Of a stretch of DNA of 16,882 nt, positions 5,816-14,357 are shown in pieces. Origin of the DNA: Acidimicrobiales bacterium (GTDB lineage: Bacteria; Actinomycetota; Acidimicrobiia; Acidimicrobiales; JABEUL01). The stretch covers positions 1-16,882 of the forward strand of contig JABEUL010000339.1 of assembly GCA_013044465.1 (NCBI GenBank), read 5' to 3'. Below the pieces are notes generated by a model. That model was not told the DNA's origin, ran no database searches, and was given only the letters and a program-made list of their open reading frames with translations. The first letter of the stretch is position 1, and each line of letters starts with the position of its first letter. The position numbers were made by a program, and so were the translations under genes.

Positions 5816-7897
5816 TTATTTGGCTGTAGTCGTTGGATTAATGGCAATTGTTGGCACAGTTGAGTTTGATCCTGGAATGGTAGTAAGTGGAGCACCACCC
5901 CGTTTCAAATAGTAGGGTTCGGCAATTGGATTAATTTGACTAAAAAGCCAAGGTGCGACCATTTCTCCGCCTGGAATAGTCATATGAACTCCATCGCTTG
6001 TTCTAATCTGTATTCCATTCATCTCTTGGGCGAATTGATTGTTCGGCGAGATGTATTTCCCAAAGTCCACTAAGTGGGCAACCCCATGACTACTTTGCAC
6101 CACTTGGCGCAGTATCGAATTAAATGCAACAACTCTCGAGGGTGTATCTTCGGGCCAAGGAAGACCATTTGGTTGGACCCCTTGGTCGTAATAAGGAGCA
6201 GTGAGGAGAATTACCGGAGTGTTATTTGTATGAAGAACTGCAATTGCTTGATTTAGGGCGATTACTAGGCGTTTATCAAAATCGCTCTGGCCAATGTGTT
6301 CCCAACCATTTCCAAAGTTCCGATCAAGACACTCCCACCTTCCAACTAATAGGACAGACACATCAGGACTGTCTAGATAGATGTCTTGCTTGTACTCCTG
6401 TTGCCAGTCAATACATGTCGAAGAGCCGCTGGCCTGCGGGCCAATTGCCCCGCGGTCATCAATTATTCCTTGGTAAATTACCCCACAACCAATAAGTGCA
6501 TCGTCATAAACTTTGTAACCATAGGTAGGGGCAACATTTCCCACGCCATAGCCGAGTGAAAAGGCAAGCGAATCCCCTACAAGCAGCATTCGGATTGGAT
6601 TTGCTTTTTGTGCAGCTGAAATTACGGGTGTATATGTTGATGGACCAGCATAGGCAGTATTAATTGGGATATCGCCAACTAAAACTGCAACTAGGGCAAC
6701 TGCCAAAATAGAAACAGGCGTTACAACGTAAGCTCGCCATTTTCTGATTACAATGCCTCGTCTGACAGGTTGTTCCACGAATCGATAAGACAGTGAGGCC
6801 ATAAGTAGACCCGCTGCACTACGAATCAAAAATAGTGGAATACCAGAAAATCCGGTATTTGAGGCGTTCAACCACTGATCGATTGGGAACTGCCACAAAT
6901 ACCAGCCATAGGAGATCTCTCCTGCCATTCTAAGTGGCCAAATTGATAGTACTCTTGCAAATATTCCTTGTGGCACGATTACAGTTGCAGCAATTACAGT
7001 TGCTACGCACAAATCCGTTGCACTAAAGGCACCGTGAAATGCCCAAGGAGCCGGACCCGATGCCAGAGACCATAAAGTGATAAGCGTTACCGTGCTAAAT
7101 GTGGCAAGTACATTTAAGGCAACTTTGCCCTTTTTGCTAGATGCCACTTTCCACTTGGCTAATATGACTGCCAAACCACAACCCGCCAAAAGTGCCTGAG
7201 CTCTTGAATCGGTGCCAAAGTATGCGTGATTGACTCCCAAACCATGGTTGAACACCATCGACATAGTTATAGCCGAGGCAATATATCCACCCACGCAAAC
7301 ACATAAAAGTGGCCACAAGGAGCGTCTGAACCAAAGCACTGCAAATACAACTAACGGCCAAACTAAATAAAACTGTTCTTCAATTGCCAGTGACCACGTG
7401 TGTTGCAAAGGGGAGACTCCCGCTGCAGCGCCAAAGTATCCGCTGTGAACAACAATGTAATACCAATTAGAAGCGTAAAAAAGCGCTGCAAGTGCATCTC
7501 CCCGAATAGTCACGTGACTATCTGGAGACCCAAAAATAAGGTTTACAACAAGTATTGTCGCAACTAACACAATGAGAGCTGGAAGAAGCCTCCTCGCTCG
7601 TCTTGACCAGAACCTGGCAAAATCCACTGTCCCAAGGGATCTCACATCCATTAGGAGAAGAGTGGTTATTAAATAACCTGAAAGTACAAAGAATCCGTCG
7701 AGACTTAAGTAGTATCCGCCGGTTCCGGGGAATCCGCCATGGTAAAACGTGACGGCAATAACCATAAAGCCGCGCACCCCGTCCAAAGCCGGCATTCGAC
7801 CCAATTTGAGTTTCTTTTTCTCGCCACTGCTAGCTAAATTAGAACCAACCCCTGCCTCTTGCATTCCAATATCGCTTTCCGATATTTCGTTATCCAT
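5816..7897 (-). CDS. Acyltransferase-3 / SGNH fusion protein (paralogue 2)
   Basis: Bifunctional membrane O-acyltransferase of the OafA type, 693 residues. The N-terminal acyltransferase-3 domain (about 36-410, ~10 membrane segments) starts 'MPALDGVRG' and has the family R-X10-H pair R42/H53. It also has 'DGFFVLSGYLIT', 'FWSRRARRLLPAL' and 'QHTWSLAIEEQFYLVWP'. The C-terminal SGNH domain (about 435-660), predicted extracytoplasmic, has GDS at 441-443 (nucleophile S443) and the D635-G-V-H638 acid/histidine pair. C471 and C495 sit at the same spacing as in the neighbouring paralogue and may form a disulfide. The tail (672-693) is Thr/Ser/Pro-rich and unique to this copy. The ATG lies within the end of the upstream paralogue (8-bp overlap), so the two are co-transcribed and probably coupled. 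The likely role is O-acylating (for example O-acetylating) a cell-surface glycan; the substrate is unknown. Confidence 0.88.
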   Translation of the reverse strand: MDNEISESDIGMQEAGVGSNLASSGEKKKLKLGRMPALDGVRGFMVIAVTFYHGGFPGTGGYYLSLDGFFVLSGYLITTLLLMDVRSLGTVDFARFWSRRARRLLPALIVLVATILVVNLIFGSPDSHVTIRGDALAALFYASNWYYIVVHSGYFGAAAGVSPLQHTWSLAIEEQFYLVWPLVVFAVLWFRRSLWPLLCVCVGGYIASAITMSMVFNHGLGVNHAYFGTDSRAQALLAGCGLAVILAKWKVASSKKGKVALNVLATFSTVTLITLWSLASGPAPWAFHGAFSATDLCVATVIAATVIVPQGIFARVLSIWPLRMAGEISYGWYLWQFPIDQWLNASNTGFSGIPLFLIRSAAGLLMASLSYRFVEQPVRRGIVIRKWRAYVVTPVSILAVALVAVLVGDIPINTAYAGPSTYTPVISAAQKANPIRMLLVGDSLAFSLGYGVGNVAPTYGYKVYDDALIGCGVIYQGIIDDRGAIGPQASGSSTCIDWQQEYKQDIYLDSPDVSVLLVGRWECLDRNFGNGWEHIGQSDFDKRLVIALNQAIAVLHTNNTPVILLTAPYYDQGVQPNGLPWPEDTPSRVVAFNSILRQVVQSSHGVAHLVDFGKYISPNNQFAQEMNGIQIRTSDGVHMTIPGGEMVAPWLFSQINPIAEPYYLKRGGAPLTTIPGSNSTVPTIAINPTTTAK

Positions 7898-9959
7898 TCT
7901 GCTGTCGATATTTAAGACCTATATTAATTAACTTCGGATACAGCCAGTCTGCTATCCACTCGCCACCAACAGGATTGGTGATGTGTATTCCGTCAGGCTG
8001 TCTGATCGGTAAACCATTAATATACTCTGCATACTGACCGTTTGGGTCCATGAACGAATTAAAGTCCAGTACCTGAACATTTGGCACACCTTGGGCAGCC
8101 TGGCGCAGCATTGAATTATATAGATCCACTCTGGAGGTATCGTCTTCAGGGTAAATAGCACCCGTGGTTGGATCAATGACGCTGTAGTAGGGGGCAGTCA
8201 AAAGTACCAAAGGTGCACCACCTTGGGTCAAAACCGAAATTGCTTGTTTTAGAGATGCCATTAACCGATTGTCAAAATCACTTTGCCCAATTTGCTCCCA
8301 TCCATTACCCCAGTTTCGATTAAGGGTTTCCCACCGCCCCGCCAACATTACCGTCACATCTGGATGAAAATCATTAATTCTCTGGGCATAATAGGAAGCC
8401 CACTGTGAACACGGCACTGGATCTCCTCCCTGGGGAGATACCGATCCATTTTCCATTACAAGTCCACCAGTCAGTGTTCCACAACCAATAATTGCTGAGT
8501 CACTCAAGTTGACGTTGTCTGTGGAGTCCAAATACGAAGCGCCCTGACCCAGTGACTCAGCAACTGAGTCACCGACAAGTAACACTCTGATTGGATCACT
8601 TATCGGAACCTGAGGTGCATTTAGTGCGTGATTATTCACCAATGCCTGAGAGTTAACTGTTGGTGTGAGCGTGCCAATTATGAGGGCGAATGCAAACATA
8701 ATAGATACAACTGCTGGCGTGACCAACCATGCGGCACGCTTTTTCAGTGCAGCTCCAAGTCTGACGGGCTGTTCAATTAAATAATATGAGACTATTGCCA
8801 TAAGAATGGAGATAAAGGTTCTAAGAGCAAATAGCCCAATTCCGGAAAATCCGGTTCTGGCATTGTTGAACATAATGACAATCGGGAACTGCCATAGATA
8901 TAGACCATATGATATTTTCCCAAGCGCTCTAAGTGGCTTCACGGAAAGCGCCTCATTAAATAGTCTTCTAGGAGCAAGTACAACGGAGGCAATAACAATG
9001 GCTACCAAAATATCGGATAGAAAAAATCCACCTCGAAACATCCAGGCTGGCGGACCTGAAGCCTGTGACCAAAGCACCACAATAGCCAAAAAAGCCAGTG
9101 GTCCACCTGCTGCGCTCGCCTTCACTACCCGAGAGTCCCTACCTATATTGGGGCGAGAGAGCAAAAAAGCCAGAGTAGCCCCGACCAAGAGAGCCTGTGC
9201 TCTTGTTTCTGTGCCATAGTAAGCCTGATCAAGTCCTTGACCAGAACCGTAAATTAGGGCCATTGCACCTGCAGATAGAATCGCTCCGATTCCCGCGACA
9301 TAAATCATTGGCTTAATTGACTTTCTCCATTTAATGACAACTGCAAAGATTATTGGCCAAACTATATAGAACTGCTCTTCAATGGCAAGTGACCAAGTGT
9401 GTTGCAAAGGAGAAAGAGCCTGACTTTGCCCAAAGTATCCCAAGTGGGTCCAGATGTAGTACCAATTAGATGAATAAAAAAGTGCAGCTATTGCATCGCC
9501 TCTGACTGTTGGGAGTTCTAGAGGATCTCCCCAGAATGCCTCTACAAATAGCACTACTGCAATTAGTGCGAACAGTGCTGGAAGAAGTCGGCGGGCACGA
9601 CGTGACCAAAAGGATGAAAATGATACTGATCCGTTTCTGACGATATCACCTATTAATAGAGATGTAATCAAGTAGCCAGATAATACAAAGAATCCGTCAA
9701 CTCCCATATACAATCCGCCCGCCCCAGCAATTCCAGCGTGGAAACAAACCACTGCAGCTACACTTAATCCTCTAATTCCATCCAACCCTGGAATTGTTCT
9801 CAAATGTGGCGTCTCTGGGTGGCCATGATCGGATTTAGATTCACTTGAAGATGGCCGATTGGCAAAAGTGGCGACATCTTTATCAAGAAATGCCCGAACT
9901 CGCTCGGATGGAAGCTGGGATTTCCGTTTTGGGGCACCGGTAATCAATCCCTCAGTCAC
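7890..9959 (-). CDS. Acyltransferase-3 / SGNH fusion protein (paralogue 1)
   Basis: Same architecture as the downstream gene, and clearly related along its length. Numbering is from the ATG at 9974. A long polar N-terminus of ~58 residues (charged, Ser-rich, cytoplasmic) precedes the acyltransferase-3 domain. R68 and H79 form the R-X10-H pair, followed by 'DGFFVLSGYLIT', 'FWSRRARRLLPAL' and 'QHTWSLAIEEQFYIVWP'. The SGNH domain has G468-D-S470 and D661-G-I-H664, with the conserved cysteine pair C498/C522. Start choice: the ATG at 9974 (694 residues) has no ribosome binding site, whereas the in-frame GTG at 9959 (689 residues) has GGAGG at ideal spacing, so GTG is annotated here. Transcription runs away from metH across a 132-bp spacer. 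The role is probably surface-glycan O-acylation. Paralogues in tandem may modify different sugars or positions. Confidence 0.88.
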   Translation of the reverse strand: MTEGLITGAPKRKSQLPSERVRAFLDKDVATFANRPSSSESKSDHGHPETPHLRTIPGLDGIRGLSVAAVVCFHAGIAGAGGLYMGVDGFFVLSGYLITSLLIGDIVRNGSVSFSSFWSRRARRLLPALFALIAVVLFVEAFWGDPLELPTVRGDAIAALFYSSNWYYIWTHLGYFGQSQALSPLQHTWSLAIEEQFYIVWPIIFAVVIKWRKSIKPMIYVAGIGAILSAGAMALIYGSGQGLDQAYYGTETRAQALLVGATLAFLLSRPNIGRDSRVVKASAAGGPLAFLAIVVLWSQASGPPAWMFRGGFFLSDILVAIVIASVVLAPRRLFNEALSVKPLRALGKISYGLYLWQFPIVIMFNNARTGFSGIGLFALRTFISILMAIVSYYLIEQPVRLGAALKKRAAWLVTPAVVSIMFAFALIIGTLTPTVNSQALVNNHALNAPQVPISDPIRVLLVGDSVAESLGQGASYLDSTDNVNLSDSAIIGCGTLTGGLVMENGSVSPQGGDPVPCSQWASYYAQRINDFHPDVTVMLAGRWETLNRNWGNGWEQIGQSDFDNRLMASLKQAISVLTQGGAPLVLLTAPYYSVIDPTTGAIYPEDDTSRVDLYNSMLRQAAQGVPNVQVLDFNSFMDPNGQYAEYINGLPIRQPDGIHITNPVGGEWIADWLYPKLINIGLKYRQQNG

Positions 9960-9967
9960 AGGGAGTC

Positions 9968-9972
9968 CCTCC
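9968..9972 (-). promoter_or_regulatory. Strong Shine-Dalgarno GGAGG deciding the paralogue 1 start
   Basis: On the minus strand GGAGG overlaps the candidate ATG (9974-9972) and lies 8 nt before an in-frame GTG at 9959. A full anti-16S match at the best distance makes the GTG the likelier start, five codons inside the longest frame. Confidence 0.6.
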
Positions 9973-10056
9973 ATAAAGGATGCAAAAATTAAGCATCATT
10001 TCTCAATAATTTCCTTTTAGCCCGATAACTCCAAAATACCATTTGCCCCCATCTAG

Positions 10057-10080
10057 GTTACTGTCACAAAGGACAGTAAC
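10057..10080. promoter_or_regulatory. Perfect 9-bp inverted repeat in the divergent metH/acyltransferase spacer
   Basis: GTTACTGTC (10057-10065) and GACAGTAAC (10072-10080) are exact reverse complements separated by ACAAAG. It lies 26 bp before the metH ATG. A TAAGAT hexamer (10089-10094) fits an actinobacterial TANNNT -10. With that -10, the repeat would cover the -35 region, as expected for an operator. The repeat could instead form an RNA hairpin if transcription starts further upstream. The protein that binds is unknown. Confidence 0.5.
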
Positions 10081-10106
10081 TATGTCACTAAGATTGGTAA
10101 GTATAA

Positions 10107-13100
10107 ATGAGTGCAAAAACTGATTACATAGAATTAATAAATAATAGAGTAGTTGTCTTTGACGGTGCTTTGGGAACCAACCTGCAGCTTAAGGGTTTAA
10201 CTGCCGAGGATTTTGGCGGAAGTGAGTTTGAAGGCTGCAACGAAATTCTGGTAGATACGAGACCAGAAGTAGTAAAAGATGTTCATAATTCATTCTTAGA
10301 CGTCGGAGTTGACGTAATAGAAACAAACAGTTTTGGTTCATTTTCTATAGTATTAAATGAATATTCTTTAGCGCACCGTGCCAGAGAACTGAGCTTCAAA
10401 TCGGCAAAATTAGCCCGAGAAGCAGCAGATTCTTATTCGACCCCAGATCGCTACCGTTTTGTAGCAGGTTCAATTGGACCAGGCACTAAATTCCCTACCC
10501 TGGGCCAGATTCCTTTTGATGATCTGGTTGTCTCATATGAAGAACAAGCCCTTGGACTCATAGAGGGTGGTGTGGACCTTTTGTTAGTGGAGACTGTATT
10601 TGACCTGCTCCAAGCAAAAGCGGCAATAGTTGCCTGCAGAAAAGCCCTCAAGGAGATGGGGAGAGAACTTCCCATCCAGGTACAGGTCACAATTGAACTT
10701 ACCGGCCGAATGCTGCCTGGAACAGAAATTGGTGCTGCTTTGAATGCACTTGAAGCAATGAGACCCGATGTAATTGGCCTCAACTGTGCGACAGGTCCAG
10801 CTGAGATGATTGAACCGATTCGATATCTAACCTCTCACACTAATATTCCTATCTCATGTCTTCCAAATGCTGGACTTCCTTCTGTTGTGGACGGGAAAAT
10901 GCACTACGACTTGACTCCAGACCAGCTGGGTCAGTATCACAAGGACTTTGTCGAGAACTTTGGAGTAAGCGTGGTTGGCGGGTGCTGTGGCACTACTCCA
11001 CTGCATCTTCAAAAAGTTGTTGAAGCCATAACAAATTCAAAAAAAGCTACTCCCGTGGTGGACTATGAACCTGGGGTTTCTTCACTATATAGCGCTGTTA
11101 CACTTCACCAAGAGTCCTCTGTGCTCGTCATTGGCGAGAGAACGAATGCAAACGGTTCCAAAAAGTTCCGAGAAGCTATGTTGGAAAAAGACTGGGACAC
11201 AACTGTTGCCATGGCAAGAGACCAGATTGCAGAAGGTGCGCACTGTATTGACGTTTGCGTTGACTACACGGGTGCAAACGGCGTAGCTGACATGGCAGAA
11301 GTGATGAGCAGGTTTGCAACTGCTGCTCCTGCCACAATTGGCATTGACTCAACTGAGCCTCCCGTTATTGAAACAGCCCTGAAGTGGCTTGGTGGAAAGG
11401 CCATATTAAACTCCGTCAACCTTGAAGAAGGAGATGCTCCGGGCACCAGGCTCGATAGGTTCTTGAAACTTGCCAAAACCTATGGAGCAGCCGTTATTTG
11501 CACCTGCATTGATACAGATGGGCAGGCTAGAACTAGGGAGTGGAAATTTAAGGCTGCCAAAGCTATCCATGATTTGGCTGTATTTAGGTATGGGCTATCG
11601 CCGCAAGATTTGATCTTTGACCCTTTGGCACTTCCGCTATCGACTGGCATGGAAGAATCCCGGTTAGATGGTATTGAAACAATTGAGGGCATTCGTATGA
11701 TCAAAGAAGGACTTCCTGGAGTCCACACAGTCTTAGGTTTGTCAAATGTCTCATTCGGTTTGAATCCGGCAGCCAGACAGGTTCTTAATTCGGTTTATCT
11801 TCACGAATGCGCCCAGGCGGGACTTGATGCGGCAATAGTTCATGCCGGGAAAATACTTCCGCTTCACCGAATTGATGACGAGACTAAACAAGTGTGTCTC
11901 GATCTCATCTACGACAGACGCCGAGAGGACCCTGATGGTCCCTATGACCCGCTCCAGAGGCTACTGGCACTGTTTGAAGGTGCATCTGCCGTAACAAGTG
12001 AAAAAGAAGACCTTTCGTCGCTTCCAGTTGAACAGAGACTTGAGAGACGCATTATTGACGGAAACCGAAATGGTTTGGTTGCCGACTTGGAAGAGGCGCT
12101 TGGAAATGGCCTCCAAGCACTTGAAATTGTGAATGACATTTTGTTAAAGGGCATGAAAACAGTTGGCGAGCTATTTGCCTCAGGTGAGATGCAGCTTCCA
12201 TTTGTTTTGGCATCTGCTGAGACCATGAAGACTTCGGTGAATTATTTGGAACCCTTTATGGAAAAAGCTGAGGCAAGTGAGAAAGGCTCGATAGTTCTTG
12301 CCACTGTAGCTGGAGATGTCCATGACATTGGAAAGAACTTGGTGGATATAATCTTGACCAACAATGGATATGTCGTCCATAACTTAGGTATCAAGGTTTC
12401 AATATCTGAAATGCTCGAAGCACTTGAGCGCACTAAGGCAGATGCCATTGGCATGAGTGGGCTGTTAGTGAAATCTACATTAATCATGCGAGACAACCTA
12501 GACGAGTTAAAGAGAAGAAATCTGGATCAAATTCCCGTAATTTTGGGAGGTGCCGCCCTAACACGGACATACGTCGAGCACGATTTAAGAACGAATTTTT
12601 CAGGCCGTGTCTTTTACGGAAAGGATGCTTTCGAGGGCCTTCGGACAATGGATCGTCTAATGGAGATGAAAAGATCAGGCCAAGATGATCCAGAATTTGG
12701 GCGGGAGATAAAGCAAAAATCATCGACTCCAAGAAAGTCTGAGATCCTAGCTGCTATCGATCCCTCCACAATTCCAGCAATATCCCCAGTAGTCGAGAGG
12801 GACAATACTGTATTTAAGCCGCCATTTATTGGTTCACGCATAGCCAAGGGAATTCCTATCGATGAAATTGCAAGTTATCTCAATGAGACGAGCCTATTTA
12901 GAAATCAGTGGGGCCATAGGCCAAATAAGGGTGAAGCAGATACTGATTTCAAGGATCGAATACGACAGATTTTACGAGCAGAACTCACGAAGGCAAAATC
13001 TCAGGGAATACTTATCCCACAAGTTGCCTGGGGATACTTCCCAGTGGAATCTGTAGGAAATGACTTAATTATCTACGAAGACGAATCAAAATCTAATGAG

Positions 13101-13595
13101 ATAGCTAAATTCACTTTTCCGCGCCAAAAAGAAGAACCCTACCTTTGTATCGCCGACTTTTTCCGATCCCGTGAATCTGGTGAATCGGACTACTGTGCTT
13201 TCCAGTTGGTGACAATGGGACGTGAAGTATCACTTGAAGCCGCAAGACTTTTCAAAGAAGATAAGTACAGCGAATATGTGAAACTCCATGGACTAGGCGT
13301 TGAAATGGCTGAAGCATTGGCTGAACTTTGGCATTTAAGAATCCGTCAGGAATGGGGATTTGCAAACGAGGACGGACCCACGCTCACTGGATTGTTCCGC
13401 CAAAAATACAGGGGTGGAAGGTACTCCTTTGGGTACCCAGCCTGTCCCCGCCTAGAAGACAATGAAACTGTGGTCAACCTTTTAGAAGGAGGGCGAATTG
13501 GGGTCGAAGTTAGTGAAGGCTTTCAGTTGCATCCCGAGCAAACAACTCTGGCAATTGTGTGTCACCATCCAAAGTCGAAATATTTTATAGCTTGA
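10107..13595 (+). CDS. metH: Cobalamin-dependent methionine synthase MetH
   Basis: Transfers a methyl group from 5-methyltetrahydrofolate to homocysteine through methylcobalamin, forming methionine in the cytoplasm. At 1162 residues all four modules are present. (1) Homocysteine/zinc domain, about 1-310: 'VVVFDGALGTNLQ', zinc ligands C227 and C293-C294 ('GGCCGTTP'). (2) Pterin domain, about 335-600: 'VIGERTNANGSKKF' and 'LGLSNVSFGLNP'. (3) Cobalamin module, about 645-860: helical cap, then 'GDVHDIGKN' (736-744) with H739 as the lower axial cobalt ligand, plus 'GMSGLLVKS' and 'VILGGAALT'. (4) AdoMet activation domain, about 890-1162, with 'RYSFGYPACP' (1105-1114), so the enzyme can be reactivated by SAM. 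The start is ATG at 10107; no strong ribosome binding site is seen and the leader may be very short. No cobalamin riboswitch fits in the 132-bp upstream spacer. The gene converges on the SDR gene with 16 bp between stops. Confidence 0.97.
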   Translation: MSAKTDYIELINNRVVVFDGALGTNLQLKGLTAEDFGGSEFEGCNEILVDTRPEVVKDVHNSFLDVGVDVIETNSFGSFSIVLNEYSLAHRARELSFKSAKLAREAADSYSTPDRYRFVAGSIGPGTKFPTLGQIPFDDLVVSYEEQALGLIEGGVDLLLVETVFDLLQAKAAIVACRKALKEMGRELPIQVQVTIELTGRMLPGTEIGAALNALEAMRPDVIGLNCATGPAEMIEPIRYLTSHTNIPISCLPNAGLPSVVDGKMHYDLTPDQLGQYHKDFVENFGVSVVGGCCGTTPLHLQKVVEAITNSKKATPVVDYEPGVSSLYSAVTLHQESSVLVIGERTNANGSKKFREAMLEKDWDTTVAMARDQIAEGAHCIDVCVDYTGANGVADMAEVMSRFATAAPATIGIDSTEPPVIETALKWLGGKAILNSVNLEEGDAPGTRLDRFLKLAKTYGAAVICTCIDTDGQARTREWKFKAAKAIHDLAVFRYGLSPQDLIFDPLALPLSTGMEESRLDGIETIEGIRMIKEGLPGVHTVLGLSNVSFGLNPAARQVLNSVYLHECAQAGLDAAIVHAGKILPLHRIDDETKQVCLDLIYDRRREDPDGPYDPLQRLLALFEGASAVTSEKEDLSSLPVEQRLERRIIDGNRNGLVADLEEALGNGLQALEIVNDILLKGMKTVGELFASGEMQLPFVLASAETMKTSVNYLEPFMEKAEASEKGSIVLATVAGDVHDIGKNLVDIILTNNGYVVHNLGIKVSISEMLEALERTKADAIGMSGLLVKSTLIMRDNLDELKRRNLDQIPVILGGAALTRTYVEHDLRTNFSGRVFYGKDAFEGLRTMDRLMEMKRSGQDDPEFGREIKQKSSTPRKSEILAAIDPSTIPAISPVVERDNTVFKPPFIGSRIAKGIPIDEIASYLNETSLFRNQWGHRPNKGEADTDFKDRIRQILRAELTKAKSQGILIPQVAWGYFPVESVGNDLIIYEDESKSNEIAKFTFPRQKEEPYLCIADFFRSRESGESDYCAFQLVTMGREVSLEAARLFKEDKYSEYVKLHGLGVEMAEALAELWHLRIRQEWGFANEDGPTLTGLFRQKYRGGRYSFGYPACPRLEDNETVVNLLEGGRIGVEVSEGFQLHPEQTTLAIVCHHPKSKYFIA

Positions 13596-13602
13596 TCGTT
13601 AA

Positions 13603-13619
13603 ATCTCTAACTTAGAGAT
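13603..13619. repeat. 17-bp palindrome between convergent metH and the SDR gene
   Basis: ATCTCTAA-C-TTAGAGAT is a perfect 8-bp inverted repeat that includes the SDR stop codon (13612-13614) and starts 8 bp after the metH stop. It could fold as a short AT-rich hairpin and act as a weak bidirectional terminator. There is no T-tract and the stem is low in GC. Confidence 0.35.
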
Positions 13620-14346
13620 AAAGAGTTGAGCCTCCGTCGACTACCACTGCAGCGCCATTTACAAACTTCGCTGGCTCAGAGCACAAAAAAGTAGCCACTT
13701 TGCCAAAATCCAGTGGATCGCCCATTCTTATCTCATTGCCGCCATGATCTATTTCCTTCATTCGCTCAGTGTTATGAGGTCCCGGGCATATTGTATTAAT
13801 AGTTATGTTGGGATAGTCCTTTGAAAGATCATTTGCAGCCGTCTTGATCCAGGCCCAAAGGGCACTTCTTGAAGTATTTGAAAGTGCGAGTGTAGGGATG
13901 GGAGAAATTATCGAATAGGAAGTAATTGCAACTACCCTTCCCCACTGATGTCTTCGAAATTCGGGAAGCGCTTGCTTAATCACCCTTACAGCAGAGATGA
14001 AATTTGAAGAATAGGCACCGATCAAGGCTTCTTCAGATACATTGAGAGCCCGCCCAACGGGAGGTCCTCCAGAATTGGCCACCACAATGTCGAGCCTTCC
14101 AAATCGCTCTATGGCACTTTTTACCAACAACTCAGGTGTCTCAGCAGCTAAAACATCTCCTGGGACTGCTAAAACAGTGGCTCCTTGACGACTTAGTGTA
14201 GCTGCAGCCTCAGCTAATGTGGCGGGGTCCCGCCCATTAATCAGCACACTTACGCCCTCTTTAGCTAAACCTTGTGCTGTGGCTAAACCCAGTCCTTTAG
14301 AAGCGGCAGTTACTATTGCTACTTTTCCACTAATTCCTAAATCCAT
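13612..14346 (-). CDS. Atypical short-chain dehydrogenase/reductase (BKR-like)
   Basis: Rossmann-fold SDR of 244 residues, the classical size. The cofactor region has 'TAASKGLG' (13-20; the usual motif is TGxxxGIG), a 'NGRD' turn (37-40, suggesting NADP preference), 'GDV' (63-65) and 'NSGG' (91-94, in place of NNAG). Serine S143 ('ITS') is present, but the normal YxxxK catalytic pair is replaced by S156 and R160 ('ALSNTSRSAL'). 'CPGPHNTERM' and the terminal 'VNGAAVVVDGGSTLYL' are typical of the fold. The family resembles 3-oxoacyl-ACP reductases, and a divergent SDR subgroup with this active site is known, but its reaction is not established. The gene starts 9 bp after lipBA with a GAGGGG ribosome binding site that overlaps the lipBA stop, so they share an operon. 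A role in octanoyl/fatty-acyl supply is only a guess. Confidence 0.88.
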   Translation of the reverse strand: MDLGISGKVAIVTAASKGLGLATAQGLAKEGVSVLINGRDPATLAEAAATLSRQGATVLAVPGDVLAAETPELLVKSAIERFGRLDIVVANSGGPPVGRALNVSEEALIGAYSSNFISAVRVIKQALPEFRRHQWGRVVAITSYSIISPIPTLALSNTSRSALWAWIKTAANDLSKDYPNITINTICPGPHNTERMKEIDHGGNEIRMGDPLDFGKVATFLCSEPAKFVNGAAVVVDGGSTLYL

Positions 14347-14351
14347 AGATT

Positions 14352-14357
14352 CCCCTC
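14352..14357 (-). promoter_or_regulatory. Shine-Dalgarno GAGGGG for the SDR gene
   Basis: On the minus strand GAGGGG lies 5 nt before the SDR ATG at 14346 and overlaps the TGA stop of lipBA. It fixes the SDR start and suggests stop-start coupling. Confidence 0.6.

Noticed and set aside
8806..9219. 137-codon plus-strand frame inside acyltransferase paralogue 1
   Set aside because: It is antisense to conserved membrane-domain coding sequence and has no domain or ribosome binding site.
9975..10106. Possible cobalamin, SAM or SAH riboswitch upstream of metH
   Set aside because: The spacer is only 132 bp and shows none of the conserved core sequences; only the simple inverted repeat is present.
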